Shown here piece by piece: positions 23,083 through 37,847 of a DNA stretch of 64,000 nt (position 1 is its first letter; each line of letters opens with the position of its first letter). Below the pieces are notes generated by a model. That model worked only from the letters and a program-made list of their open reading frames with translations. It was not told the DNA's origin and ran no database searches. The translations under genes and the position numbers were made by a program. This stretch comes from Cunninghamia lanceolata (Eukaryota; Streptophyta; Pinopsida; Cupressales; Cupressaceae): the NCBI GenBank assembly GCA_027924645.1, contig BSBN01001361.1, positions 595,500 to 659,499 on the forward strand, read 5' to 3'.

Positions 23083-25143
23083 GTATAAGACCATGTATCT
23101 CTACGTCTTGAACATTTCAAATGATCAGCTATTGGATGGATGGCTGTCTTTTAGTATTAGGAATATTGTAATCACATGGAGATTGGTTCGTAAGTGTAGA
23201 AAATTGTGGAATTTTTTAACGTGGGGTATGAGATTAGGAAGGGACGCAACCAAGAGAGTAATAAGGGAGATAGAGAGAATAATTTTTAAAAGATGAAAGA
23301 TGCTGGCATGGTTGAGGAATCAACTCAACAATAGTTGACCCATTTGCATGTAAGTTCTGACAACCATTTCTAAAAAGAAACTACACCATGATTATCTTGC
23401 AAAATAATGCATGCTATAAGACAGTACTTGGATATCACATTAATCTCACACACTCAAGGTCCGCAGTTCAAAAATGGGATCAGACAAATCATATGACCTA
23501 CTTTTGATGCTAGAGGGACTCGTATTTACAATTTATTTTAAGTATCTATTTGTTTACGAGGATTAATAGGAGGCTGCAACCTTCTCAATCCTGAGTCATA
23601 ATATCATTTTTGACAAACAGTTCTCATGCCTTTTTAGTGCATCCACAATTTATATACATATTTTATGCTCATAGGTCGCAATAGAGAATGTGGTTTCTGG
23701 AAATATGCTTGCATGTTTCATTTGTTTGAAAATTTCATACAAACATTCGACAAATCTATTTTATAGATATCCTACAAACATTGCTTCATTTTCTGGGTCA
23801 AATCAAATTTGTATTAGAAATCCACGTCTCTATTTTTTCTACCAGACCCTCCAGACAGCTGAGGTGGTGGAATTTTTCTTTGACTGATATAAATGGTTCA
23901 GGTTTTAGCCGAACAACTCTTCGATTTTTATCCTAGGAGACAAGTTATTTAGTGGACATTAAATATTTATCTATAACCTTTCAAAATAAGTTGTGCAATG
24001 TTCAATACCTTTGTTTCGTTTAGTTTGACATCATTTTAATTTATAGAGATGACCCATTCATGAGTAAGATCAAGAAATAGTAAGGGGTTTGGCAATAAAT
24101 GGGTATTACTAATTCAAACCTCTTACGACCTTGACACGGGGCGAGATTGAATTACTAACGGATGCATGTCTTACTCTTACTGTGAGTGTTAGCTTTAGGC
24201 TCGTCAAGTAATCTTTAAGGTGTCCTCCTTATTTTATTCATTATGCACTCACTGCATGATCCTCCTATCTCCCATGCAAATGCCTAAGATTCATCCTAAA
24301 TTAAAAAACGTTTAACTACGTATTTATGCACTAGAGAAAATTTTCATGGCGATTTTTCATCAATTGGCAATTTTTTGACCTTCAAGGGGTTCAAAATGGT
24401 GAATATCACTAATTTTGGAAGCATATTATTTCACGCAAATTTGATTGCATTTTTGTGCACGTAGCTTCAGATCACCCACAAATCGATATTTTGATATTCG
24501 ACAATAGCACTGTATTTCCATACTGTTTATTCCGATTTGGTGTTGATATATAGAGGAAACTTTTAATTCAGGTCCAATCACTTGTCAGGTGAATTTTCAT
24601 TTTTCAAATTTACGTTTCAATCACCTACCTGTTTAAATTAAGTACGAGTAAATGGTGGTGTGATTGCTTTATGGCTTCATGGATCTAAGAGTGAGCATCC
24701 AAGTGCGCTCCACACACAGAATGAGCATCTGCAACCTATTTCCAGTCGTGGAGTTCAGCCACATGAAGCTGAGCATCCAAGTCGAAAGGTTGTGCCCCAA
24801 AGGTAGTGATAGCTTTGTAGAGATTCAAAGTGGTGGCTTTGTATGAACAATGGTAGAAACAAGCTAGTTGGTGTTGATAAATGTGGAGAAAATGGGAAGT
24901 ACGAATGATGGAATTATTCCATCAGGCTACCCATCATGTCTAATGCATGGGATGCGATTTTGAATTCCAAACACATTGAATAGAGGTTGACGTGGCCTTG
25001 TGATTAAGCAGTAACACGTTTAGAAAAAATGAGCCTTCATGGCCTTGGGTTTGGCAAGTTGTCATTCAATATGAGACCATATTGAAAAGCGGTTTGAAAG
25101 GACAATGTTTGACAAAGGCTTCAGTGACACGGAATAATAGCTA

Positions 25144-25622
25144 TCAAAGGAAAACAGATTGAGATGAGAACACGGATCGATCCGAACACTTGAGTACCCT
25201 ATCAGACCCTTCTAGGAGATTACTCCATGTGTACCATGTTGTATGATCTTGGCTGCATTTCATATTGTGATGAAAAAAATCCTTTATTGTGTATAAAAAA
25301 TCAAGCCTCTCTTTCGCTAGCTTTCCATCGCATAGGCAATGCTCCACAATTATCACAGGCTATTTCAATCATATTAAAGTCTCTGGAAAAAACTCAAGTG
25401 GCGGCAGAAATTGAATTTGCACTCCATTTCCAAAGAGTAGATCTCTCAACAACATCATTCAAGGCATAAACGTTAATAACTCCAGAGGAATTATTATTAA
25501 TTTTGAAAAGAGTCCATAATGCCTGATTAACAAGGTCACATTCTTGGTCAGCTAAGTGTTGATGCCACATAGGAAAGATGAAGATGACAATACCACTCCG
25601 ACCTGTTTCATAGATGCTACAT
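25144..25622 (-). mobile_element. LINE ORF2 endonuclease relic, U3
   Basis: Copy of 1598-2076 with one private substitution near its 5' end (gaagatgac for gaaggtgac near 25584). Confidence 0.85.
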
Positions 25623-25889
25623 GAAAAATGACTTCAAGGCCCAATAATACAGTAAGCTGCAAAAAAAAAGCAAAAAACAGGTAAATTTTAACCTCTTGTA
25701 AATAGAGAATATTCAAACATAAAAACTGACCTCGAGCATCTTGAATGCAATACTTTCATGGGAAGTCCGTCAAACCTCGAACATTCTAGGAGACACAATT
25801 CATAAACCCATGAATCCTCACAAAAGTCATCTACGGTTTTACTCGTGTAAAGCAACATTCATTAAAATAATCGACACCTTAACCACGTT

Positions 25890-26073
25890 GATTTTAAACG
25901 TGACCTGGTTTTCGGAAATTTTATTCAACCAGAAGAAGCACCGCGTTTGGCTTTAAGTAATGCAGCCGAATCTGTAAATGCCGCATTTACAGAGTCGGCT
26001 GCATTACTCAACGCCAGACGCGGTGTTTTTCTGGCTGAATAAAATTTCCGAAAACCAGGTCACGTTTAAAATC
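25890..26073. repeat. Inverted repeat upstream of PR-1, U3
   Basis: Same foldback, with G at 25938 (unit 2392). The right arm has A at this site in plus-strand complement terms, so the change slightly alters arm pairing. Confidence 0.9.
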
Positions 26074-26162
26074 ACAGAACTTGTGAGCAAAGCGACGCTC
26101 TCACAAAGAAGTCAGAAATCTCTAATTTACCTTAAACCTATAATTTTATCATTTTGTGCCTG

Positions 26163-26170
26163 TATTTAAG
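26163..26170 (+). promoter_or_regulatory. Candidate TATA box of PR-1, U3
   Basis: tatttaag. The sequence between hairpin and box has a private G-to-A change (ctcacaaag, near 26104). Confidence 0.45.
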
Positions 26171-26324
26171 AAGACAGTCGTTGCAGAGCATTGTCATAAC
26201 TCAATCTTATCGATTGTTAGTCTTGATAGAATTACATCTCAATCTCACTTAAAAATCAATTATCTGTTGTTATCAATTGTTAGCAGTTGTAAAACTTGTG
26301 AGATTACAAGTTATAGTGTGAAGG

Positions 26325-26822
26325 ATGAGTCCATTTTTCCAGCTAGTCCTGCTCCTGTTGGTGCCGGTGGTGGGGTTATTAAGCCGTGTAGAGGGCTTGA
26401 CCAACTCGGAGGCCGTTGCTGAATTCCTTGATCCGCAGAACGAGGCCAGAAAAGCCGTTGGAGCTCCCCCGCTTATATGGAACAGGACGGTTGCCGCTTA
26501 TGCATACAATTATGCGACAGTGAGAAGAAATGACTGCTTACTTCAACATTCGCAAGGATCGCCCTACGGTGAAAATATATTCTGGGGCAGCGGCCCACAT
26601 TGGACACGTCGACAGGCAGTGGATGCTTGGATTGCTCAAGAGAAGTGGTATGTCCATGACAGTAACACTTGCACAGGCCCAGACTGCACACACTATACTC
26701 AGATTGTGTGGGCGACAACCACAAGTGTTGGGTGTTCTCTTATAAAATGTAAGAACAGGGATACATGGGTCATATGCAGCTACGACCCCCCGGGCAACTA
26801 TGTTGGCGATAGGCCCTATTGA
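26325..26822 (+). CDS. PR1: Pathogenesis-related protein 1, copy 3
   Basis: Differs from copies 1 and 2 only at residue 27, where AAG became AAC (Lys to Asn, base 26405). This is the third residue of the predicted mature protein, outside the CAP core, and removes one positive charge. It does not create a glycosylation sequon (N-S-E). Confidence 0.96.
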   Translation: MSPFFQLVLLLLVPVVGLLSRVEGLTNSEAVAEFLDPQNEARKAVGAPPLIWNRTVAAYAYNYATVRRNDCLLQHSQGSPYGENIFWGSGPHWTRRQAVDAWIAQEKWYVHDSNTCTGPDCTHYTQIVWATTTSVGCSLIKCKNRDTWVICSYDPPGNYVGDRPY

Positions 26823-27670
26823 TGGGCTCAGTATAGCCAGCATATATTTTGCAGTTGAGAAGTGGCAAATATTATTCTTTGTTTTAGTATAGTAATAGAA
26901 AAACGGTGCTGTCATTAGCCATCTTTGTTGGTGACAAAGCGATGGTATTCATAGCACATTGAAGTCTCATTGGGTTTATCTTTGTATGTCAGTAAACCAA
27001 ATTTGAGTCCAAACTTAGATTTCCACTACGATTGAATCATGGTACCAGGCCTGCAATTTGAGAGACGGTCGTCGCATATTTATTTGAGTTTTGTAAGTTA
27101 ACGGTTGAAAAATTAAACTGAATGCAGACTTCGTTAGGCTGAGATTTCCCTAACCAAATTCAACTTCTTAACTCTGCATTTGGCTTAATTCTTTTAAATA
27201 AATGGCAACTTTAACTGGAATTATAATAATCTTTTAACTGGAATTATTATTCTTTTAAATTGCAGTGACTTCGAAAATGTCAATCTCTTCACTTCTTGAG
27301 GAAACACTTTTTCTGAACTCTTTCTAAAGAAAACTTGACGCTACAAATTTCCCTAAACCGTAAGTCGAAAAGCAGTTATGAGACGTAGCAGTCATGAAAT
27401 TTTGTTTAAGAAAAGCTTCTTTCATTAAAAACAAAATTGATTTTAAAGAAGTATATGATCACATTCAATAACCTTTTGTTTGGAGTAACAATCAGAGTTT
27501 GCTCATCCGGTTTAGTCTAATGAGCAGAGTTTAATAGTTCAACCTCTTTAAAAATACTAGTTAAATATAGCTATAAAAAATTGTGGGTATCCCCTTTTAG
27601 ACTATTATTCAATCTACAGGCTCTAATTCTTAATTAAGGATTATTCTTTGTAAAAATTTTAAACTCTGAG

Positions 27671-28057
27671 TTATTGAATGGTGTATTTACAGACTACACT
27701 TTTTCTTCCCTTTTTGAGAGAGACAAATGCAGTGTTTAAAGCCATTAAGCGTTGACTTGTTTTATTCCCTCGACTTTTGTTTAGGCATTTAGTTATAAAA
27801 AATGATGGAGTGCCCAGAGCCCGTGGGGGGCCTGGAGCCATGTCCAGAGCATGGTGACGTGGAAAGTGAACTACGTTAAACACCTCTTTAGCCTTGTCCG
27901 CAAGGCCTTCGGGAAGTTGAAAGAGATGGCCATTAAGAGGTCGGTCGAATGCATTAGCACAATCCACCCTAAGACCCCTCTGAAGGCCCGTGTAAACACA
28001 TGCAGCATGATATGAAGATTGCAAAAGATGATGTTTGGAGATACCCTCAATAGGCAC
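27671..28057 (-). other. Unrecognised 128-codon minus-strand ORF, U3
   Basis: Same translation as the frame at 4125-4511. Confidence 0.25.
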
Positions 28058-31000
28058 TACGCCTTCCTAATAATCGTATACTGCCAACGTTGTGCGCCAT
28101 CTTCCTGCATAGAAGAAAGAAGGATGAACCAGGCCAAAACTAATCGCATGGCTGTATTCGTGATCCTGAGATAGATCAAATATTGTTTAGGTTTATTTTT
28201 GCATATCCCATAAGGGACAGATAAATTGTAGATTGAGTTTGAACTTTGAGATGTATTAGGTCAACATTATTCAAAATTCAAGTACACAAAAAAATAACAT
28301 TTATATGTTAATCATTACATTTAGACAAACATGTCAAAGTGGGTAAAAACAAAATATAAAAGTGTCAAATATACACTTTTAACAATTACACTCACAAACC
28401 CTGTGTTTTAAAATATTAATCAGTTGACAAAAATAAGTAATTGAACAATTGCATAGGTGAAAGGTATGTTTGTTGTGGAAAACAATAAGCTTGATCAAAC
28501 TTTATTTGGAAGTAGTTATTACTAGAACATGTACCATGCACCAGCAACAAATTACATGTTAAATAATATGTTAGAGATTACAAAACAATGATTTAATTGC
28601 AAGATATGTTATTTTATCTGCCAGTTTTATTTATATAGAATAAAATCTATAAATAGGTGCATTAGAATAAAAAAATAATAATCGTTGGATTTTTTTTTAG
28701 TTCAATTTTTTTCTATAAGTTATATGCAAAATGATCACAAATAAAAGTGGATATCTATTATTTAATTTGCAACTAATATAAGATATGCATGGTAAATACG
28801 GTTTTTCAATATCATGTCCTGATGGATTTTCTAGGATCCATGTTTGGATTGTATATATTTTCTCATTGATTTGTAAAAGTTGAAGTATATACATTAGAGA
28901 AGTGATCGATATTTGTAGCGAACCTTTCATTTTTCCTTATTACTGTATTCTAGAAGTCGATATTTTAGATTTTTGATGTTTATATGTTTGCCCGCCATCC
29001 TTACTCGTATGGACGTGTTGTGTTGCACTTGGGTCTTTCTTGTTTAATCTCTTCTTCACCCAACACATTTGTAGTTGTGTGGCAATGTTGTGAATTCTAT
29101 TAAGGTTCAAAGAGTAAAAAATCATAGAGTATCCACTTAGTCATCTCGATTGGATTGTATCTAGTTTAGCTCTAGTTGGAATTCTAGTTGCACTTGGTTG
29201 TTAGTCATACTTCAGTTGCACATTTGATAAGAAATCAATTATACATATAGTGGAAATACAATCATTATCCTATTGTGGTGATGTAACATAGATGCTGAAA
29301 AACACAATAGGACATTTTTCGAAAGCATGATACTAATATTGAAAATTGAGTACTATAACTTTATGGTAAGGCTCTATAGTATAAGCTTAGAAGTAAACTC
29401 TTTCACAAATGAAATGCCATAGATATACTAGTTTATGGCAACTTTTCCATGTAAGTCTCTAGTAGTTTGTAACTTATAAGCAAATTTTACAAAGGAATAA
29501 ATTCAAAAAATGTACTTATAGATTAAAAACCTATGGAATAGAAATATACAAATATCAGGGAAGAAAGGCTAGCAATGTATTTAAAAGATGAATGAATAAG
29601 TTACTTGTGTTGTAACTTATGGTAGGTGGTGATTTGATGGGTGCACCAGGCCCTTATAATAGAAGGTAGTTCAAAAATAATAGATTGGAAAAGTGACCAA
29701 AGAAAAAATATATATATCTAAATTATTTGATAATTGATTTGTGCCTTGACCGTGTAATTAATATTTATAGTAAGTAAACAAACATAAAGTCCAATACAGA
29801 TGTTACAATACTCGAAGAAAATATAATTATAGAGATTTGCAACTAAAGTAGGAATCAACTTAAAATAAAATTATTATTTAAGATGTGAAGTTCAAAGTGA
29901 ACTTATCTAATACATAATTTTTTTTTAAAAAGAGACAAATAAGAAAATTGACAGGTAAATTTGGAAATGTTTTATTTAGTCTTAAAATTCTTGGTAAATT
30001 TTAGCTTTGGACCATTCATGATGGTGGGTTGGAGCCTAGACACTGGCATACTTTAATCACTATAAAGGTTAATGGTAGTGGGATAAGGACTGACTGAATT
30101 ACAATAAAAAAAAGGACAATTTAAATAAAAATATATTATATATTTATTACATATTTAAAGCACTTAAATTTATTCGTATTTACTGAAAATAGTATTTTAA
30201 AGAAATTATTTATAAGGTGTTCTTTTTATGAGAAAATGTTTTGTAATTAAAAAAATTACAAAATGTATTTTTCACTTGTAATATAGATTACATACATTTT
30301 TCTATAAAATTTAAAATTAAGAATTCGTGTTCATTTTTTTAATAATTGACTATATCCCCACAAAAATGGAATTGTATAGAATGGGCCAATTCAATTAAAA
30401 TTGAGAAATCATAAATCAAAATGATTTAAAGAGAAAAAATACTTTACATCTATGGAAAATAACACAAGTATTCTAATGACATAAAGACAAAAAGAATATA
30501 TTAAAACAACAATTAATTAGAAAGCAGGTTTTTCTAGCCTTAAGAAGACTCATGTCACATTGATTGGACAAAAAATCAAGAAAATCCTAATGGATTAAAA
30601 ATAGACAATCAACAAGAGAGGAGGAACCCTCCAAACCCCATAGATAAGACATAAGGAGTTGTTCCCTTAAAGATTGTACATGGTCTAAGTATCGAAAGTA
30701 ATGATTAGGTTTATGTTAGAAAACTAGACCAACATGAAAACCATTTGAAAATACAAATAATTTAAGTTAGCTATGAGCGAATAAATAGGAAGAACGCCAC
30801 AAGAACCTCCATACCATCAAGAAGCACACCAATAGGTGATATCACATAGTTTTCATTTGTTCTCTTATGCTTTCTAGCTTTCTATCTTCTCATTATTTTG
30901 TATCATATTGAGATAATACAGTACAGCTGTCATCACCTTCATAACACTCTTGTTATCACCCTCTCAAATTATTTGAGGAGGGCTTGCATACATTTGTTGT

Positions 31001-34000
31001 ATTGGAACCAATAGAAAGAGAGGAACAATACTTGCACAAACTATGACCAGTAATAAGCTGAAAATTTGTATACTTGCATCTCATAAATGAGACAAACAAT
31101 TTAGGGGTTTCAAATTGAAACACAGTAAATTCTCATCAAATCACTCACGCAATGAACAAGACACCTGAATTCAGAAAGAAGAACCCCTGATTGTATTAGA
31201 AACTTAAAGGAATCTCTGCATAACAATAATGAATCTGCTAAAAAAATGAACCACTGCTGCTGAAAACTGTAAAAATGGCTGAGTTACAAGACAATCTCCT
31301 TCTCTGCAATATGCAAAGGCAAAAAGCCAAGAACTAAGGAAAAGAAAAATCATAAGCTTTCTTATTATATAATACAAAATTGTCCCCAAAAAGTGAATGG
31401 GCAGTCAACTCTAGCTCAACTAAACTCAAAAATATGCATGAATGAGTTTGAAAAGGTAAGTCCAAGTTGATGGGTGAGCACAAGTGAAAAGCCTAAAATT
31501 TAGGCCCCAAAACTCCTCCAAGATGAGCAAAAATAGCTTGGAACTCCAAGTCTCAAAGTCCTTGACCAAGAAACTACCAAAAATAGTCATGTCAAAAATA
31601 GAACTCCAAATATCTCTCCCTGCATGACCCTGCACTTCAATTCGGCACCCCTCCTATTTTTGTGTACCTCGAAAGACTTCTGATCAGGTCCGTAATGGTA
31701 TTTTTGGGAAAATATCAAATTTTTTTTTTTTTATTCGATATTTTGTACATCTTAGTAAATTGCATTTTCAGAGGCCTTCGGAGCGAAATCAGGAAAATCC
31801 ACCTCGAGGCAATAGTTGGCATTAGCCGTAGCAACCTGCAACTTGAACTACACAATTGGTTTATCTTTCTAACGAGTTGGAAAACTTTGAATTCTGATAA
31901 AGCGGCGAGGAGTTATGACCATGCCAAAAGTTTTTTTTTTTTGGACTTATGGTCTTTAGGTACCTGTATCTGCATAGTGAACAAACATGTTAGATAAAAT
32001 GTAGAGGCCGAAGCCTCTCTATTCTGATCTGATGTTCTCTTCCTTGCTACTTCATTTGAAGTCACTTGCTTCATAAAAGCATTAGAAAACAACTCTTACA
32101 GCCCACCCTAATTGGACTACCAAGCACATTTTTGTAACAGTTAAAATGAGAACTAAATTAAAAAAAATGAAAATGTTGTATAGCTAGGGCTTGACTATTG
32201 ATAACCTAATGATATTCATGAATACAGCTACTAGACCTAAAATTAAGTAGATAAGAAATGCTAGGTTGCACATACACCCAATATATGAGACACGGTTGTA
32301 TTACTAAAGATGAGTCCTCTTACATATGTCTACTTCATATGCAATCTAGATCTACACATGTCTAACCCTCTATATGTTTTATCAAACATCAACTGTTAGA
32401 TAATTTAGCATGAGTTATAACAATGAGTTATAAATGCGGACACGATTTGTAGGTGCGTAAACCTTTGAATATCAAATTTGCGTTTGATCTCACTTAATAT
32501 AATTAGAAAAAATAATAGAATTTGATTCTACACATAAGAAAGGTTAGAAATAACTAGTTAATTTGAAATGAAAAGATTTTAATAGTGATTTAAGTGTGGT
32601 CATGGATGCACAAGTAATAGAAAGTTAGTGCCTTGATTATTTCAACAACTTGGTTAAACCTTAGGCATCATATACAAATGCATGTGCAAGACAAAATCTA
32701 AGAACTAGAGATGCATTCATAAACCATAAGTTGGACTTTATGATTAGCCAGAGGTATTTCTTTATGTAACAAGAAGCATACATAATAATGTATACTTTAA
32801 TAATCTATAATTCAACAAGATGGACCCATATATTGTCATATCCCATTTTTAATCACCTATTTTAGACATATTACTATGATTGATTAGTTTCTCAGGGTGA
32901 GAAAAAAAATATTTTAAATGATGTGCAATGTTTTTAAAATGAATTGTTTTAGAATCATTATTCACTATCTCAAATTATTTGAATTATTAGACTAACCACC
33001 ATCATACTATTCCTAGGTGGATGTAGGATATAGTTTCCCTCTAACAAGTTGAGGGAGAGTATCATTCGAGAGAGGATGATAGATGGCAACGGTAAGGCAG
33101 ATGAACTAAACAAGAGAACTCTCACACATGATGTTTTTTTTGCAGTAGAATAATTGGTAATGTTACGTCAATTGTTGGCAGAATCATTATTCAACATATT
33201 TCTGCATTAGTCATGTGTCGTCAAGGTTGTTTGACATCCTTCTAGATAAGCTGTGCACTGTCGGTATTAGTTAACACGTTTTTCCGCATTTGTTCGTTAT
33301 GTAGTAAAGTGGCTTGATTCTTAGTAGAGTTGAGATCTCTGTCTTTGTAGTCATTTAAGCTATAGCACGTGATATATTGTGTTATTAAGTCTATAATTAC
33401 ATCACGTTCATCTTGGTCCCCTTGGATAGGTGAAGTTGTCTTGAATATTATATTTTATCAAAATGGTAAGGATGATAAATATTAATACTGTCGCTATAGC
33501 AAGTTTGAGGGGACTATTGCATCTCACTTCTCATTAATGCATGAGTAAGTGGAAGAGTTTATGTTAAAAAATGGAAAAATCAATTATTAAGTAATGAAGC
33601 ATAGAGGAGTAAAACTACAGTTGGGACAACCATAGTGGCTAACCACTACCTGTTTCTTGGAGGAAATTACTCCCCTTTTCCAATAGATCTAGGAGTGGAG
33701 TTGAAGGAGTTTAATGAAATGAGATTTGCTGGCAATGAGGAGAAATGGTGGACTCATTAGGGGGCATTTTTCTGTCTAATCCAGCATAGTGGAGTATTGG
33801 AAATAGAGTTAAATTAGGCATTGAATGAGAATGGAGGAGTCTTCCTTTGCTGGCACACCCCTAGGAGGAAGTGGCATCTTATTAGACATATGATTCTCTC
33901 CAAATAGGAGATAGAGCTAGCGAGCATCAGAAGGAACTCTGCTGTAATAGTTACAGTCATGCCAACACATTTTTAGCATCATTTGCCCGTAATTACTCAA

Positions 34001-34198
34001 ACTTACTGTCTCATAACAGCAATTCAAGTTTTTGGAAAGGAGCACCACTAACAATTTACGACGTCTCCGTTAGGTCACGTCACTTGCAAAAAATTTGGAA
34101 TAATGTGTCAAAATATCAATTGTTTGGCCTAAATTGTCGAATGTGTTTGCACTCGTTCTCAAAAAGCATGAGGTTTCTAGGTATTACGCATGTGGCAG

Positions 34199-34358
34199 TA
34201 GTGACAGAGAAAATCATTCACAATTTTACCATCATGGATATTGATGGGAGTGGGGTTTCTCAAGGTTCTCTTGGCTATTAATGTCGCTTCTAGATGTGGT
34301 TTAACTAGCTCTAATTATACAGAGCTATCACATCTCTAAGAGAAGTACAAAACCCAAT
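34199..34358 (+). pseudogene. Glutathione peroxidase exon relic, module A, U3
   Basis: As U1 module A; the acceptor-side flank reads tacgcatgtggcag, a C shared with U4 and U5. Confidence 0.87.
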
Positions 34359-34696
34359 GTATAAGACCATGTATCTCTACATCTCGAACATTTCAAATGA
34401 TCAGCCATTGGATGGATGGCTATCTTTTCTTATTAGGAATACTGTAATCACATGGAGATTGGTTCGTAAGCGTAGCAAATTGTGGATTTTTTTAACGTGG
34501 GGTATGAGATTAGGAAGGGATGCAACCAAGAGACTAATAAGGGAGATAGAGAGAATAATGTTTAAAAGATGAAAGATGCTGGCGTGGTTGAGGAATCAAC
34601 TCAATTGTTTGGCCACTCATTTTCCCTTAAATTGTCGAATGCGTTTGCACTCGTTCTCAAAAAGCATGAGGTTTCTAGGTATTACGTATGTGGCAG

Positions 34697-34856
34697 TAGT
34701 GGTAGAGAAAATCATTCGCAATTTTACCATCATGGATATTGATGGGAGTGAGGTTTCTCAAGGTTCTCTTGGCTAATAATGTTGCTTCTAGATGTTGTTT
34801 AACTAGCTCTAATTATACAGAGTTATCACATCTCTAAGAGAAGTACAAAACCCAAG
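34697..34856 (+). pseudogene. Glutathione peroxidase exon relic, module B, U3
   Basis: As U1 module B; no difference seen. Confidence 0.87.
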
Positions 34857-36917
34857 GTATAAGACCATGTATCTCTACGTCTTGAACATTTCAAATGATC
34901 AGCTATTGGATGGATGGCTGTCTTTTAGTATTAGGAATATTGTAATCACATGGAGATTGGTTCGTAAGTGTAGAAAATTGTGGAATTTTTTAACGTGGGG
35001 TATGAGATTAGGAAGGGACGCAACCAAGAGAGTAATAAGGGAGATAGAGAGAATAATTTTTAAAAGATGAAAGATGCTGGCATGGTTGAGGAATCAACTC
35101 AACAATAGTTGACCCATTTGCATGTAAGTTCTGACAACCATTTCTAAAAAGAAACTACACCATGATTATCTTGCAAAATAATGCATGCTATAAGACAGTA
35201 CTTGGATATCACATTAATCTCACACACTCAAGGTCCGCAGTTCAAAAATGGGATCAGACAAATCATATGACCTACTTTTGATGCTAGAGGGACTCGTATT
35301 TACAATTTATTTTAAGTATCTATTTGTTTACGAGGATTAATAGGAGGCTGCAACCTTCTCAATCCTGAGTCATAATATCATTTTTGACAAACAGTTCTCA
35401 TGCCTTTTTAGTGCATCCACAATTTATATACATATTTTATGCTCATAGGTCGCAATAGAGAATGTGGTTTCTGGAAATATGCTTGCATGTTTCATTTGTT
35501 TGAAAATTTCATACAAACATTCGACAAATCTATTTTATAGATATCCTACAAACATTGCTTCATTTTCTGGGTCAAATCAAATTTGTATTAGAAATCCACG
35601 TCTCTATTTTTTCTACCAGACCCTCCAGACAGCTGAGGTGGTGGAATTTTTCTTTGACTGATATAAATGGTTCAGGTTTTAGCCGAACAACTCTTCGATT
35701 TTTATCCTAGGAGACAAGTTATTTAGTGGACATTAAATATTTATCTATAACCTTTCAAAATAAGTTGTGCAATGTTCAATACCTTTGTTTCGTTTAGTTT
35801 GACATCATTTTAATTTATAGAGATGACCCATTCATGAGTAAGATCAAGAAATAGTAAGGGGTTTGGCAATAAATGGGTATTACTAATTCAAACCTCTTAC
35901 GACCTTGACACGGGGCGAGATTGAATTACTAACGGATGCATGTCTTACTCTTACTGTGAGTGTTAGCTTTAGGCTCGTCAAGTAATCTTTAAGGTGTCCT
36001 CCTTATTTTATTCATTATGCACTCACTGCATGATCCTCCTATCTCCCATGCAAATGCCTAAGATTCATCCTAAATTAAAAAACGTTTAACTACGTATTTA
36101 TGCACTAGAGAAAATTTTCATGGCGATTTTTCATCAATTGGCAATTTTTTGACCTTCAAGGGGTTCAAAATGGTGAATATCACTAATTTTGGAAGCATAT
36201 TATTTCACGCAAATTTGATTGCATTTTTGTGCACGTAGCTTCAGATCACCCACAAATCGATATTTTGATATTCGACAATAGCACTGTATTTCCATACTGT
36301 TTATTCCGATTTGGTGTTGATATATAGAGGAAACTTTTAATTCAGGTCCAATCACTTGTCAGGTGAATTTTCATTTTTCAAATTTACGTTTCAATCACCT
36401 ACCTGTTTAAATTAAGTACGAGTAAATGGTGGTGTGATTGCTTTATGGCTTCATGGATCTAAGAGTGAGCATCCAAGTGCGCTCCACACACAGAATGAGC
36501 ATCTGCAACCTATTTCCAGTCGTGGAGTTCAGCCACATGAAGCTGAGCATCCAAGTCGAAAGGTTGTGCCCCAAAGGTAGTGATAGCTTTGTAGAGATTC
36601 AAAGTGGTGGCTTTGTATGAACAATGGTAGAAACAAGCTAGTTGGTGTTGATAAATGTGGAGAAAATGGGAAGTACGAATGATGGAATTATTCCATCAGG
36701 CTACCCATCATGTCTAATGCATGGGATGCGATTTTGAATTCCAAACACATTGAATAGAGGTTGACGTGGCCTTGTGATTAAGCAGTAACACGTTTAGAAA
36801 AAATGAGCCTTCATGGCCTTGGGTTTGGCAAGTTGTCATTCAATATGAGACCATATTGAAAAGCGGTTTGAAAGGACAATGTTTGACAAAGGCTTCAGTG
36901 ACACGGAATAATAGCTA

Positions 36918-37396
36918 TCAAAGGAAAACAGATTGAGATGAGAACACGGATCGATCCGAACACTTGAGTACCCTATCAAACCCTTCTAGGAGATTACTCC
37001 ATGTGTACCATGTTGTATGATCTTGGCTGCATTTCATATTGTGATGAAAAAAATCCTTTATTGTGTATAAAAAATCAAGCCTCTCTTTCGCTAGCTTTCC
37101 ATCGCATAGGCAATGCTCCACAATTATCACAGGCTATTTCAATCATATTAAAGTCTCTGGAAAAAACTCAAGTGGCGGCAGAAATTGAATTTGCACTCCA
37201 TTTCCAAAGAGTAGATCTCTCAACAACATCATTCAAGGCATAAACGTTAATAACTCCAGAGGAATTATTATTAATTTTGAAAAGAGTCCATAATGCCTGA
37301 TTAACAAGGTCACATTCTTGGTCAGCTAAGTGTTGATGCCACATAGGAAAGATGAAGGTGACAATACCACTCCGACCTGTTTCATAGATGCTACAT
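36918..37396 (-). mobile_element. LINE ORF2 endonuclease relic, U4
   Basis: Copy of 1598-2076. It has one private substitution near 36979 (tatcaaaccc), which changes a Ser codon to Phe in the TWYTWSN frame. Confidence 0.85.
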
Positions 37397-37663
37397 GAAA
37401 AATGACTTCAAGGCCCAATAATACAGTAAGCTGCAAAAAAAAAGCAAAAAACAGGTAAATTTTAACCTCTTGTAAATAGAGAATATTCAAACATAAAAAG
37501 TGACCTCGAGCATCTTGAATGCAATACTTTCATGGGAAGTCCGTCAAACCTCGAACATTCTAGGAGACACAATTCATAAACCCATGAATCCTCACAAAAG
37601 TCATCTACGGTTTTACTCGTGTAAAGCAACATTCATTAAAATAATCGACACCTTAACCACGTT

Positions 37664-37847
37664 GATTTTAAACGTGACCTGGTTTTCGGAAATTTTATTC
37701 AACCAGAAGAAACACCGCGTTTGGCTTTAAGTAATGCAGCCGAATCTGTAAATGCCGCATTTACAGAGTCGGCTGCATTACTCAACGCCAGACGCGGTGT
37801 TTTTCTGGCTGAATAAAATTTCCGAAAACCAGGTCACGTTTAAAATC
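37664..37847. repeat. Inverted repeat upstream of PR-1, U4
   Basis: Same foldback with A at unit 2392, as in U1 and U2, although flanking markers group U4 with U5 and U6. Confidence 0.9.

Larger units (their letters stand above)
22343..23328. repeat. Internal tandem duplication with GPX relics, U2
   Basis: Modules A and B as in U1. Module A has C where U1 has T at unit position 10640. Confidence 0.92.
11774..23546 (+). repeat. Tandem array unit U2 (complete, 11,773 bp)
   Basis: Same content and order as U1. It shares with U1 the G at unit position 1444, C at 2180, A at 2392 and G at 2859 (PR-1 Lys27). It differs from U1 by a T-to-A change at the T/A run near unit position 6380, which is shared only with U5. 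Confidence 0.98.
34117..35102. repeat. Internal tandem duplication with GPX relics, U3
   Basis: Modules A and B, with private changes in module A (cacatggag for cacacggag, and gctggcgtgg). Confidence 0.92.
23547..35320 (+). repeat. Tandem array unit U3 (complete, 11,774 bp)
   Basis: One base longer than U1 because the T run at 33134-33141 has eight T instead of seven. It carries A at unit position 1444, G at 2392 and C at 2859 (PR-1 Asn27), but keeps C at 2180 like U1 and U2. Apparent private changes are A near 25584, A near 26104, T at the cacatggag site near 34453 and G in gctggcgtgg near 34583. Confidence 0.98.
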